NCBI RefSeq assembly: GCF_003428165.1
Contig: NZ_QLIQ01000001.1
Span: 62,001-126,000 of the forward strand
DNA: 64,000 bases
Reading direction: 5' to 3'
DNA from: Cysteiniphilum litorale
GTDB lineage: Bacteria > Pseudomonadota > Gammaproteobacteria > Francisellales > Francisellaceae
Shown: positions 37,082 through 45,497 of the stretch, in pieces
Numbering within the stretch: the first letter of the stretch is position 1
Layout: each line of letters begins with the position of its first letter
Notes under the pieces: model-generated
The model's database searches: none
Seen by the model: the letters and a program-made list of their open reading frames with translations, nothing else
What the model was told of the DNA's origin: nothing
Made by a program: the position numbers and the translations under genes

Positions 37082-38632
37082 ATGCAAGATATACATAAGC
37101 ATAGATTGTTGATTTTAGATTTTGGTTCGCAATATACGCAATTGATCGCGCGTCGTGTACGTGAGATTGGTGTGTATTGTGAGATTTATCCTTATGATGT
37201 TGATGTGAGTTTTATCAAAGATTTTGCTGCCAGTGGCATTATTCTCTCCGGTGGACCTGAATCAGTTAATGAATCAGTACATGTCAGAGCGCCTGAATGT
37301 GTGTTTGAATTAAATGTCCCTGTACTAGGTATTTGCTATGGCATGCAAACTATGGCACACCAATTCGGTGGCGAAGTTGCCTCATCTGATAAACGTGAGT
37401 TTGGTTATGCCAAGATTGAGATCAGTAAAGTAACCCCTTTGTATGAATCAGTACCGCAAACCCAAGATGTGTGGATGAGCCATGGTGATAAAGTGGTTGA
37501 TCTAGGCTATGAATTTGAAGTGATTGCTTCTTCTGAAAACGCACCGATTGCGGCGATGGCACATAAAACAAAGCCATATTATGGTGTGCAATATCATCCA
37601 GAGGTGACACATTCTGCTTATGGTAAAGAGTTGCTTGAGAACTTTGCCTTTAAAATCTGTGGCTGTGAAGCATTATGGAACCCTGCAAGCATCATTGAAG
37701 ATGCCGTGCAAAAAATCAAAGCACAAGTTGGATCTGATGAAGTCGTTTTAGGCTTATCAGGTGGTGTTGACTCATCTGTCGTTGCTGCCCTTTTACATAA
37801 AGCGATTGGTGAGCAATTAACCTGTGTGTTTGTTGATACTGGGTTATTGCGCTTGCACGAAGGTGATCAAGTCATGCAGACATTTGCTGAAAATATGCAT
37901 GTTAATGTTGTGCGGGTGAATGCAGAAGAGCGATTCTTAGCTAAGCTTGAAGGGGTTAATGACCCTGAGAAAAAGCGTAAAATTATCGGTAATTTGTTTG
38001 TTGATATCTTCGATGAAGAATCAGCCAAACTTAAAAATGCTAAATGGTTGGCACAAGGCACGATTTATCCTGATGTGATTGAGTCAGCAGGCAGTAGCAG
38101 CGGTAAAGCGCATGTGATTAAGTCGCATCATAACGTCGGTGGTTTACCTGAAGACATGAAGCTTGGGCTTGTCGAGCCGTTAAGAGAGTTATTCAAAGAT
38201 GAAGTGCGTAAAGTGGGCGTTGAGCTAGGTTTGCCATATCGTATGGTGTATCGTCATCCATTCCCAGGCCCTGGTTTGGGTGTGCGTATCTTAGGCGAGG
38301 TCAAAAAAGACTATGCTGATATCTTGCGTCAAGCTGATTCCATCTATATGCAAGAGCTAGAGAAAAGTGGTTATTATGATAAAGTCAGTCAGGCGTTTGC
38401 TGTGTTCTTACCGGTGAAGTCTGTTGGTGTGATGGGTGATCAACGTAAGTATGATTATGTTGTTGCCTTAAGAGCGGTTGAGACCATTGACTTTATGACG
38501 GCACGTTGGGCGCACTTGCCTTATGAGCTGGTAGGTCTTATTTCCAATCGGATTGTCAATGAAGTTAAAGGGATCTCTCGCGTGGTTTATGATGTTACAG
38601 GCAAACCACCAGGAACAATTGAGTGGGAATGA
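37082..38632 (+). CDS. guaA: GMP synthase (glutamine-hydrolysing)
   Basis: Converts XMP to GMP using glutamine and ATP in purine synthesis. 516 residues from the ATG at 37082, chosen because [20 protein letters not shown] aligns with the usual GuaA N-terminus; two earlier in-frame starts (37061 GTG, 37067 ATG) would add 5-7 unconserved residues. The class I amidotransferase domain has C85 in GICYGMQ and the His/Glu pair in QYHPEVTHS. The ATP-pyrophosphatase domain has the PP-loop GLSGGVDSS, and the dimerisation domain ends with the conserved GTIEWE. guaB is not adjacent. A 114-bp palindromic element follows the stop. Confidence 0.96.
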   Translation: MQDIHKHRLLILDFGSQYTQLIARRVREIGVYCEIYPYDVDVSFIKDFAASGIILSGGPESVNESVHVRAPECVFELNVPVLGICYGMQTMAHQFGGEVASSDKREFGYAKIEISKVTPLYESVPQTQDVWMSHGDKVVDLGYEFEVIASSENAPIAAMAHKTKPYYGVQYHPEVTHSAYGKELLENFAFKICGCEALWNPASIIEDAVQKIKAQVGSDEVVLGLSGGVDSSVVAALLHKAIGEQLTCVFVDTGLLRLHEGDQVMQTFAENMHVNVVRVNAEERFLAKLEGVNDPEKKRKIIGNLFVDIFDEESAKLKNAKWLAQGTIYPDVIESAGSSSGKAHVIKSHHNVGGLPEDMKLGLVEPLRELFKDEVRKVGVELGLPYRMVYRHPFPGPGLGVRILGEVKKDYADILRQADSIYMQELEKSGYYDKVSQAFAVFLPVKSVGVMGDQRKYDYVVALRAVETIDFMTARWAHLPYELVGLISNRIVNEVKGISRVVYDVTGKPPGTIEWE

Positions 38633-38678
38633 TCAAATAATTAGGGTTGCTCACTTTAGAAAAACTATAATTTTATAA

Positions 38679-38792
38679 ACACCCCGTCAGCCTACGGCTG
38701 CCACCCCTCTTGAAAAGAGGGGAATTAGGCAGCAGTGATTTTATATTCCTCTCTTTGCAAGAGGGGTGCTTAAGCTTGCGAGGTGGAGTGTT
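38679..38792. repeat. 114-bp MITE-like palindromic element, copy A
   Basis: Non-coding element bounded by AACACCCCG-type inverted ends, with an internal CAGCC-TAC-GGCTG hairpin and two facing CCCCTCTT/AAGAGGGG arms. The same-length copy B is at 55689-55802. Similarity extends about 20 bases beyond both ends. It lies between guaA and the convergent RpiR-family gene. Mobility is inferred from dispersion only; no transposase is present. Confidence 0.8.
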
Positions 38793-38816
38793 GAAATAGA
38801 AAAGTCCATAACTTCG

Positions 38817-39662
38817 CTAAATAATACTGTGTTGCTGTTTTAGATTGGTTAATGCTGTTTTTGTTTTCTTTAAGCGCTGAGCTGCACGCTGTTCATTCAA
38901 TCTTGCGTAGTTATACACCAAAAAGTCAATGATTGTTAACTGCTTTAATCGATGTGCCATTGGTACAAATAGTCCTGTATCGACTTGTTTTTTGATATTC
39001 AAACGCACGCTCGCTGTTTGATCAACTGGTGAGCCTGGGTCGGTAATGGTGATTACCTTTGCACCATTACTGCGTGCAAGCTTACATAGGCTAATCAAGG
39101 CTTCTGATTTGCCACTGTTAGAAATGGCAATAATTGCGTCCCCTGGTTCCAAAGAGCCAATTGCCATTGCTGACATATGCATGTCAGGATAGTAGCCAAC
39201 TTTTGGCATCATTCTAAAGAGTTTATGGAAGCTATCAAAAGCGGTGCAGTTTGATGCACCAAAGCCACAAACAACAACCTTATTAGAGTCAATTAGAATG
39301 TTTGTCGCTAACTCAAGCTGCTCGTTGTCAATTTCACGATCGACATTGGCGAGTGCTGCACGCGCATATTGAGCAACCTTATCTTTAACAACAGCAGTAG
39401 AGTCATCAAGCTTTATATCAATCGATTCATTGATTTTTCCAAGGGCTAATTCCTCAGCAAAGCGAATCTTGAATTCTTGAAAACCTTTGCAACCCACCGC
39501 ACGACAAAAGCGGACGATTGTTGGTTCACTCACACCAACATTATGTGCAATTGTCGTGATGTTTAACGAAGTTGCCTCATGGCTGTTATCGATAATCCAA
39601 TTTGCAACCTTTTGCTCAGATTTTCTTAATTTAAACTCCCCATTTTGAAGTTTTTCTAACAT
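38817..39662 (-). CDS. RpiR/HexR-type transcriptional regulator with SIS domain
   Basis: 281 residues from the ATG at 39662 (MLEKLQNGEFKLRKSEQKVANWI, the usual start context for HexR-like proteins); a GTG at 39680 would add six residues. The N-terminal RpiR HTH domain (about 1-80) includes ITTIAHNVGVSEPTIVRFCRAVGCKGFQEFK. The SIS sugar-phosphate binding domain (about 120-250) has GFGASN and DAIIAISNSGKSEAL. Family members sense phosphorylated sugars such as KDPG and control central carbon metabolism. No Entner-Doudoroff or zwf genes are adjacent, so I do not assign hexR. A perfect 16-bp palindrome about 60 bases upstream may be its autoregulatory operator. Confidence 0.88.
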   Translation of the reverse strand: MLEKLQNGEFKLRKSEQKVANWIIDNSHEATSLNITTIAHNVGVSEPTIVRFCRAVGCKGFQEFKIRFAEELALGKINESIDIKLDDSTAVVKDKVAQYARAALANVDREIDNEQLELATNILIDSNKVVVCGFGASNCTAFDSFHKLFRMMPKVGYYPDMHMSAMAIGSLEPGDAIIAISNSGKSEALISLCKLARSNGAKVITITDPGSPVDQTASVRLNIKKQVDTGLFVPMAHRLKQLTIIDFLVYNYARLNEQRAAQRLKKTKTALTNLKQQHSII

Positions 39663-39720
39663 TGTTTCATCATGTCTCACGCTTTTGTACCCCTAAGTTG
39701 CCGCGGTGTCACTGCATTTT

Positions 39721-39736
39721 TAGCGTTTAAACGCTA
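39721..39736. promoter_or_regulatory. Perfect 16-bp palindrome upstream of the RpiR-family gene
   Basis: TAGCGTTTAAACGCTA lies in the divergent space between the RpiR/SIS gene and the FUSC genes. Position and symmetry fit a dimer-binding operator, possibly for autoregulation. It does not match the published HexR consensus that I know (TGTARTNNNAYTACA-like). Confidence 0.4.
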
Positions 39737-39831
39737 TAATCTGCAGAGACATTAAGTTTTGCTCATAACCATAAAAAAATTGGGCGCATTATAACATGGC
39801 GTGTAGATAATAAACATGGATCACAGTAAAA

Positions 39832-40899
39832 ATGATAAAACATTTTATATACAACTTATCAAAGAATGATCCTGGGGCACATGTGTTGTCAATGGTGATC
39901 AAAGTTGGTGCGATTATGCTTATCTATTTTCTGATTGCATGGCGCCTAGGTTTTGTTTATGAAGTCATTATTTGGGTGTTTTATTTTCTGGCATTCGCTG
40001 CCATTGTTTGTGCGGTGGGCGATATATATTCACGACGCAAGATATTTCTATGGTTTTTAGCAGGATTTGCTCTGGCATTAACCGTATCCTACTGGTTGCA
40101 CCCCTATAGGTTATTAAGTTTCAGTTTAGTAATTATCTGTGCGTACTATGCTTTTTGGGTGAGAAAATATGACCATATATTTAATCAATTTCCTGGTTAT
40201 TTGGTGATTGTATTAGCGATATCGTCAATCCAGTTGCCGGTGCTTAAACAGGATCTAACACAGTTATATATCAGCCTATTATGCGTAGGGAGCGCTTTTT
40301 TTGTGTTGGTGTTAATGCTGCGCCCATGGGATACGCCTAGGCAGTTATTACGCGTCTTACAGATGCATGCGATTTTTTTGCAAAATGAAACACGTCATAT
40401 TTTGCATATGGCATTTGATGTCAATGCAGGTGTTTTTGATATAGATAAAACCCAAAAAGAAGTTAACACGCGTTTGATCACGCTGCACGATAAGGGGGCG
40501 AGCTGGATTATTTTACCGAAACGTAAAGTTGCTTGGCATAAATGCTATGCTCATTATCACAACCTAGTGCAGAATACTTTCCGCTTAATCTTTTTCTATT
40601 ACACGCTATCCAAAAGAAAGTCAGTCATTGCTGAGGATGTTATTAAAAAAACGGCACTTAAGGATATCGTTTATATGGCAACTAAGCTTGCAGTCTGGGT
40701 GTTTTTGCTGAATAAAGATGAGGACTTTAAACATCAGCTAACTCAATTTAAAACACATATCGATCATTTTAAACAAGCGGTATTAACTCTATCTACACTA
40801 AAAGGCTGCCAAGTCCTTGTTTTTGAGATATTACTTCTTCTAGAGAGTTTACATAGCACTACGCTATCTTTGAGAGAGGTTGTGCATGAGATTGATTAA
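39832..40899 (+). CDS. FUSC/YccS-like membrane protein, first half-type subunit
   Basis: 355 residues. About six hydrophobic segments occur between residues 18 and 165 (IKVGAIMLIYFLIAW, VIIWVFYFLAFAAIVCAVG, and so on), then a cytoplasmic helical region to the end. This is the layout of one half of FUSC/aromatic acid exporter (YccS, AaeB-like) proteins. No SD is obvious at the ATG (GTAAAAATG). The gene overlaps the next FUSC-type gene by 14 bases, so the two are co-translated and may form one transporter. The substrate is unknown. Assignment is by topology and context more than by sharp motifs. Confidence 0.65.
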   Translation: MIKHFIYNLSKNDPGAHVLSMVIKVGAIMLIYFLIAWRLGFVYEVIIWVFYFLAFAAIVCAVGDIYSRRKIFLWFLAGFALALTVSYWLHPYRLLSFSLVIICAYYAFWVRKYDHIFNQFPGYLVIVLAISSIQLPVLKQDLTQLYISLLCVGSAFFVLVLMLRPWDTPRQLLRVLQMHAIFLQNETRHILHMAFDVNAGVFDIDKTQKEVNTRLITLHDKGASWIILPKRKVAWHKCYAHYHNLVQNTFRLIFFYYTLSKRKSVIAEDVIKKTALKDIVYMATKLAVWVFLLNKDEDFKHQLTQFKTHIDHFKQAVLTLSTLKGCQVLVFEILLLLESLHSTTLSLREVVHEID

Positions 40900-41827
40900 T
40901 TGGTTAAATGCATTGCCGGTTTACAAGTTGTTGGCAATTAGGGTAGCAAGTGCTTGTTTACTTGCTATTGTAATCACTGAAGCTGTTGGTTTACAACGTA
41001 ACTACTGGAGTGTTTTGGCAATCATATCTATCAGCATTAGCGTACATGCCAGAGAAGTTTTATTTCGCTCTAAAGCTGTTGTTATTAATACGATTTTAGG
41101 TTGCTTTATTGGGACAATTGCTTATTACCTATTAAATCTATATGTACCGTTTTATGTGATTATCACGGTGATCTTGGTGTTAGCACTTTATACGCTTTAT
41201 TTTAGTGTGGTGCACTATGCAGTGGGCGTTTTCTTTAGCAGTATTTTTGTGGTGATGTTTATCGGTACTTTATCCTTTTGGGATGTGTCGTTACTTATCG
41301 CGCGCATATTGGATATTGCAATAGGCGCGTTGGTGATTCTGCTCATTAGTAGCGTATTAAAACAGCGTAATTTAAGAGAAAGATTCTATATGGAATTCTC
41401 ATCGGTTTATCTTACACATAAGCAAATTATTGAAATGTTTTTAATGCAAAAAGCAGAAAATGACAAAATATTAATAATAGATAAAGAAAATGATTTTGAT
41501 CAAAGTGGTGAAAGTGATGAAAGTTTGGATAAAGAGATATTAAGACTACTTATCGATGAGTTAGCATTGCAAGAAAAGCATATGGTTGAAAATTTTATTA
41601 ACACTAAAACAGAGCTAAATAAAGCGCAAATCAATATGATCAAGGTGTTGCTATCAACAATGCGTGAACTTATGTCGGTTTATCGTGCTTTGCTACTATT
41701 GGATAATCGTCAAAGCAACCAGAAATTACTTCATTTTTGCCGTCAGAAACTAGTGATGTTTTTTGATCTGTTAAAAAATGAGTATGCTGCGTTTGAGAAA
41801 ATGATTAATAAGCTATCTAAAAAATAG
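40886..41827 (+). CDS. FUSC-family (fusaric acid resistance/aromatic acid exporter-like) membrane protein
   Basis: 313 residues from the ATG at 40886, preceded by GAGAGG. The N-terminal membrane domain (about 15-155) has the FUSC-like start LAIRVASACLLAIVITEAVGLQRNYWSVLAIISISI and a later GCFIGTIAYYLL segment. The C-terminal half is a soluble, charged, coiled-coil-like region. It overlaps the upstream FUSC-type gene, so the pair is probably a heteromeric or split version of the usual single polypeptide of about 650-700 residues. Efflux of aromatic or organic acids is the family role; the substrate here is unknown. Confidence 0.78.
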   Translation: MRLINWLNALPVYKLLAIRVASACLLAIVITEAVGLQRNYWSVLAIISISISVHAREVLFRSKAVVINTILGCFIGTIAYYLLNLYVPFYVIITVILVLALYTLYFSVVHYAVGVFFSSIFVVMFIGTLSFWDVSLLIARILDIAIGALVILLISSVLKQRNLRERFYMEFSSVYLTHKQIIEMFLMQKAENDKILIIDKENDFDQSGESDESLDKEILRLLIDELALQEKHMVENFINTKTELNKAQINMIKVLLSTMRELMSVYRALLLLDNRQSNQKLLHFCRQKLVMFFDLLKNEYAAFEKMINKLSKK

Positions 41828-41851
41828 TTGATTACGGCAGTCTTGTATTTG

Positions 41852-41863
41852 TGTATCGATACA
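41852..41863. promoter_or_regulatory. 12-bp perfect palindrome upstream of trpB
   Basis: TGTATCGATACA lies 78 bases before the trpB ATG. It is a possible operator by position; it does not resemble the TrpR box, and no leader peptide rich in Trp codons is visible in the gap. Confidence 0.3.
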
Positions 41864-41941
41864 TAATTGCAAAATTCTTTTGTGCGTTTGTAAAAAGCGT
41901 GTTATCGTAGCCAAACTTATGCTTAACTTAAGTGTCATTTT

Positions 41942-43123
41942 ATGCAATTAAATACACGCTATGGTCAGTTTGGGGGCTGTTACGCGCCTGAGAGCTTGAT
42001 GCCGATTTTAACAGAGATTGAGAGAGGCTTTATCGCCATTGAACAAGATGAATCCTTTCAGTTAGAATTTAAACGTCTATTAAAAGACTACGCAGGACGC
42101 GAAACACCAATTACCTATATACAGAACTTATCGAATAAATATGGCGCCAATATTTATCTTAAGCGCGAGGATTTATTGCATGGTGGTGCGCATAAAACCA
42201 ATAACACCATTGGTCAGATGCTCTTGGCCAAATACCTTGGTAAAAAGCGCGTTATCGCTGAGACGGGCGCCGGTCAACATGGTGTGGCAACGGCGATGAC
42301 CGGAGCGATGCTTGGACTTCAAGTTGAGATCTACATGGGCGCGGTTGATATCGCCCGACAAAAGCCTAATGTTGAACGGATGAAATTATTTGGTGCTAAG
42401 GTTCATAGCGTGTCATCAGGAAGTGCAACATTAAAAGACGCGATCAATGATGCAATGCGTGATTGGATTACCAATGCTGAGGACACCTACTACTGTTTCG
42501 GTACTGCGGCAGGACCGCATCCATTTCCAGCCTTAGTGCGTTATTTTCAAGAGATCATTGGTAAAGAAGCACGTGCGCAAATGCTTAAATTAACTCGTGC
42601 TTTACCTGATGCGGTTATTGCTTGTGTTGGGGGGGGGAGTAATGCGATTGGCATATTCAGTGGCTTTTTGAGTGATGAAAAGGTGGCTATTTATGGCGCG
42701 GAGCCCGCGGGCAAAGGGCTAGAGACTGGAGAGCATGCGGCAACGATGAACAAAGGTGAAATAGGTGTATTCCATGGTATGCAATCACTGTTCTTACAAG
42801 ATAAAGATGGGCAGATCAAAGAGCCCTATTCGATCTCAGCAGGATTAGATTATCCTGGCATTGGACCTGAGCATGTTTATTTGCAAGAGAGCAAACGCGT
42901 GAGTTATCTTACCATCACTGATGATGAGGCAATTGCAGCATTTGAAGAGTTATCAAAAAAAGAGGGTATTATTCCAGCTTTTGAATCAGCGCATGCTTTA
43001 GCATTGGCATTTCAATTAGCACAGTCGCAGTTGAAGGGTAAAACCATTTTAGTGAACTTATCTGGGCGGGGTGACAAAGATTTACAAAGTTATTTTAGAT
43101 ATAAAGGACTTTCCGATGAGTAA
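41942..43123 (+). CDS. trpB: Tryptophan synthase beta subunit
   Basis: PLP enzyme joining indole and serine to give tryptophan; works as an alpha2beta2 complex with TrpA. At 393 residues it is full length. The PLP Schiff-base lysine is K85 in HGGAHKTNN, and the phosphate-binding loop is CVGGGSNAIG. The N-terminus GQFGGCYAPESLMP and ETGAGQHGVATA are family signatures. The stop overlaps the trpA start by 8 bases, supporting translational coupling. The other trp genes (trpE/G/D/C/F) are not nearby, so a trpBA pair stands alone here. Confidence 0.97.
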   Translation: MQLNTRYGQFGGCYAPESLMPILTEIERGFIAIEQDESFQLEFKRLLKDYAGRETPITYIQNLSNKYGANIYLKREDLLHGGAHKTNNTIGQMLLAKYLGKKRVIAETGAGQHGVATAMTGAMLGLQVEIYMGAVDIARQKPNVERMKLFGAKVHSVSSGSATLKDAINDAMRDWITNAEDTYYCFGTAAGPHPFPALVRYFQEIIGKEARAQMLKLTRALPDAVIACVGGGSNAIGIFSGFLSDEKVAIYGAEPAGKGLETGEHAATMNKGEIGVFHGMQSLFLQDKDGQIKEPYSISAGLDYPGIGPEHVYLQESKRVSYLTITDDEAIAAFEELSKKEGIIPAFESAHALALAFQLAQSQLKGKTILVNLSGRGDKDLQSYFRYKGLSDE

Positions 43124-43898
43124 TCGATTTGACAGATTGTTTAAAGATCACAGCAAAAAAATATTTATGCCATTTTTTACCTTGGGTGATCCTAATTTTG
43201 ATGAAAGCCTACATATCATATCTGCAGCAATTGATAGTGGTATTGAAGCGATTGAACTTGGCTTTCCCTTTTCTGATCCGATTGCCGATGGTCCAACCAA
43301 TCAACGCTCGATGGAAAGGGCACTAAAATCAGGTATGACGTTTGATCGCTGTATTGAGATGCTAAGTATTATTCGCCGGAAATATCCAGATATCGCAATT
43401 GGCTTACTGATTTATTATAACCTTTTATTTAAGCAAGGTGAAAGCGCTTATCAAAAGCTGCAAAGTGTTGGCATCGATGGTGTGGTCTGTGCCGATTTAC
43501 CGTTAGAAGAGTCAAAAGAACATGAGACCTTACTTAAGAAATATAATATTGGTGCGGTACAAATGGTTGCCCCAAACTCATCCGATGAGCGTGTCAAGCA
43601 ATTAGCCAGTCATAGTAGTGCGTTTAATTATGTGTTAAGTGGCTTTGGTACAACCGGTGCTAAAAGTGAGATTGCTCCTCAAACCATCGCACGAATCAAG
43701 CATGTAAGAGCACTGATTGATCAGCCAATGGTCGTTGGCTTTGGTATTTCAAAACCTGAACATGTTCACGCAGTATGGCAAGCCGGTGGCAATGCGGCGA
43801 TTGTGGGTAGTTACTTTACTTCATTAATTGAACAGCATTTAGATAATACAACAATAGCAGCTGATAAAATACGTCAGTTTATTAAGGCGCTCAAGTAA
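43116..43898 (+). CDS. trpA: Tryptophan synthase alpha subunit
   Basis: Cleaves indole-3-glycerol phosphate to indole, which is channelled to TrpB. 260 residues from the ATG at 43116, inside the end of trpB and preceded by AAAGGAC; an earlier in-frame start would overlap trpB by over 50 bases. Catalytic residues are E47 and D58 in IELGFPFSDPIADGP (equivalent to Glu49/Asp60 of the Salmonella enzyme). GFGTTGAKSE and GFGISKPEHV form the phosphate-binding region. A palindromic repeat and the convergent bioA follow. Confidence 0.96.
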   Translation: MSNRFDRLFKDHSKKIFMPFFTLGDPNFDESLHIISAAIDSGIEAIELGFPFSDPIADGPTNQRSMERALKSGMTFDRCIEMLSIIRRKYPDIAIGLLIYYNLLFKQGESAYQKLQSVGIDGVVCADLPLEESKEHETLLKKYNIGAVQMVAPNSSDERVKQLASHSSAFNYVLSGFGTTGAKSEIAPQTIARIKHVRALIDQPMVVGFGISKPEHVHAVWQAGGNAAIVGSYFTSLIEQHLDNTTIAADKIRQFIKALK

Positions 43899-43928
43899 TC
43901 AATAATTTAAAAATAAGTTGACTCTACT

Positions 43929-43984
43929 TGTACCTCTCCCCTTGTGGGATCGCTCGTGCAGCTTCAGCTGCGCGGGTGAGGGGG
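43929..43984. repeat. Imperfect palindromic repeat between trpA and bioA
   Basis: An element bounded by CCTCTCCCC and GTGAGGGGG with an inner GCAGCT-TC-AGCTGC hairpin. It is similar in style to the other GC-richer palindromes found at gene ends in this window and lies between convergent genes, where it may also act as a bidirectional terminator-like structure. Confidence 0.55.
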
Positions 43985-44042
43985 TAATTGCAGTTCAACT
44001 TATTTATTATTGCACGTTGCACTCTCTGGGAAGAAGAAAAGT

Positions 44043-44071
44043 AAATGGCTTCGACTGACGCTTAAGCCAAC
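44043..44071. repeat. Short dispersed repeat, copy 2
   Basis: Matches 4859-4886 (AATGGCTTCGACTRACGCT core) with a few changes. It lies 18 bases beyond the bioA stop. Confidence 0.6.
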
Positions 44072-44088
44072 TGTTATACATTGATGCT

Positions 44089-45363
44089 TTATAATAGCTC
44101 GAGCAATATTTCCCCCAGCTTATTTATCGTTTTTATATCAGTATTCAATGGTGGCAGCCAATAAATAGTATTACCCAATGGACGCATTAGCGCGCCTTTT
44201 TCAATCGCTCGTTGATATAGTTTGTAACCCGCACGTGGCTCAGTGGTTTTTAGATCAGCAGCAACAACGCCACCAAGGCTGCGAATATTATGCAGTTTCT
44301 GGGTGCTTTGAGCGATTTCTAGCATGATATTATGCATCGTTGGCGCCAATGTTTTATTAACATAGTTAAGTATACTCTCACGCTCAAAAATAGTGAGTGT
44401 TTCTAAAGCAACTCTAGAGGCCAATGTGTTACCACTATGGGTATGCGAGTGCATAAAGGCTTTCTGTGTTGCATAATCATCATAAAAAAGCGCATAAATA
44501 TCATCATGCGTTAAGCAGATACTTAAGGGTAGCATGCCTGAAGTAATGCCTTTGGATAAACAAATAAAATCAGGTGTAATATCAGCATGCTCACAAGCGA
44601 GCATTTTTCCTGTGCGTCCAATGCCGGTCATAATTTCATCGGCAATTAAGTAAATATCATTCTCTTTACACCATTTGGCGAGTCTGCTTAGATAGTCTTT
44701 GCTATAGATCAGCATGCCACCAGCGCCTTGAATCAATGGCTCGATAATCACCGCATTTAGCTTATCTTTAATTGCCTCTAATTGCATCTGTGACTTTTGC
44801 CAAGCACATTGCGTATCATGCCAAAGCGGGTCATTAATACCAGTCACATAAGGAATATCTTTTAAGAAAGTGCAATCAAATAATAAGGCTTGATAAGCCT
44901 CTTTGTACAAACCTAAATCACTGACACTTAAGGTGGCGCAAGTTTCACCATGATATCCATTTTGCAGTGCGACAAAATGCGTTTTGTTTGACTGTCCTTT
45001 AATAACACGTGCATGAATACTCATTTTCATTGCAATTTCAACAGCACAAGAGCCATCACTGGCAAAGAGTGCTTTATCGGTATGGGTGAGTTGACAAAGC
45101 TTTTGTGTTAAGACCTCAATGGTTGTGTTTGTGGTGTTTGCCAAAATTGTATGCTCAAGTGCGTCTAGTTGCTGTGTTAAGGCTTTTTGCAAATCTGGGT
45201 GGCTATGACCTAATGACTTAGACCACCAGCTTGAGATGGCATCAATAATCGGTTTGTCATTATGATAAATAAAGCTGCCTCTGGCCTTGGTAATATGAAG
45301 TGGTGAGAAGGTTTCATAATCTTTCATTTGTGAGCAAGGGTGCCAAAGATTGGTCGAATACAT
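44089..45363 (-). CDS. bioA: Adenosylmethionine-8-amino-7-oxononanoate aminotransferase
   Basis: PLP aminotransferase that turns KAPA into DAPA in biotin synthesis, using SAM as amino donor. 424 residues, normal length. Early family block LWHPCSQMKDY (6-16); WWSKSLGHSHP near the substrate site; ADEIMTGIGRTG carries the PLP-binding Asp (D242); the Schiff-base lysine is K271 in CLSKGITSGMLPLS. It is transcribed away from bioBFHC. A BirA-type operator begins 5 bases before its start codon, so repression should be direct. Confidence 0.96.
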   Translation of the reverse strand: MYSTNLWHPCSQMKDYETFSPLHITKARGSFIYHNDKPIIDAISSWWSKSLGHSHPDLQKALTQQLDALEHTILANTTNTTIEVLTQKLCQLTHTDKALFASDGSCAVEIAMKMSIHARVIKGQSNKTHFVALQNGYHGETCATLSVSDLGLYKEAYQALLFDCTFLKDIPYVTGINDPLWHDTQCAWQKSQMQLEAIKDKLNAVIIEPLIQGAGGMLIYSKDYLSRLAKWCKENDIYLIADEIMTGIGRTGKMLACEHADITPDFICLSKGITSGMLPLSICLTHDDIYALFYDDYATQKAFMHSHTHSGNTLASRVALETLTIFERESILNYVNKTLAPTMHNIMLEIAQSTQKLHNIRSLGGVVAADLKTTEPRAGYKLYQRAIEKGALMRPLGNTIYWLPPLNTDIKTINKLGEILLELL

Positions 45364-45367
45364 TTTT

Positions 45368-45399
45368 TTGTAAACCTTAATAAAATTATAAGTTGACTA
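45368..45399. promoter_or_regulatory. Candidate BirA operator between bioA and bioB
   Basis: Left half-site TTGTAAACC is a perfect match to the proteobacterial BirA consensus TTGTAAACC-N14/15-GGTTTACAA. After a 14-base spacer the right half is AGTTGACTA (6 of 9). It sits immediately upstream of bioA. A TATAAT on the bioA strand lies inside the spacer, and the right half overlaps a -35-like TTGACT for bioB, so one bound repressor could block both directions, as in the E. coli bio operator. Confidence 0.72.
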
Positions 45400-45421
45400 A
45401 AGCGGCAAGTATATCTAGATT
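45393..45421 (+). promoter_or_regulatory. Candidate bioB promoter
   Basis: TTGACT (5 of 6 to the -35 consensus) and TAGATT (4 of 6 to the -10) with 17-base spacing, reading towards bioB. The -35 lies in the right half of the BirA operator. Confidence 0.5.
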
Positions 45422-45447
45422 GTTGCCGATGTAAAAGTATCGCAATG

Positions 45448-45479
45448 TGAAAAAGTGAAAAAGTGAAAAAGTGAAAAAC
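45448..45479 (+). repeat. Four tandem GTGAAAAA octamers in the bioB leader
   Basis: Exactly four 8-bp units lie between the candidate promoter and the bioB Shine-Dalgarno. Unit-number changes would alter leader length but not the coding frame. Confidence 0.9.
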
Positions 45480-45497
45480 AGAGGATCAAGGATAATA

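Noticed and set aside
38817-39662. Naming the RpiR-family gene hexR
   Set aside because: No zwf/edd/eda neighbours and the nearby palindrome is not the HexR consensus; other RpiR members look the same at this level.
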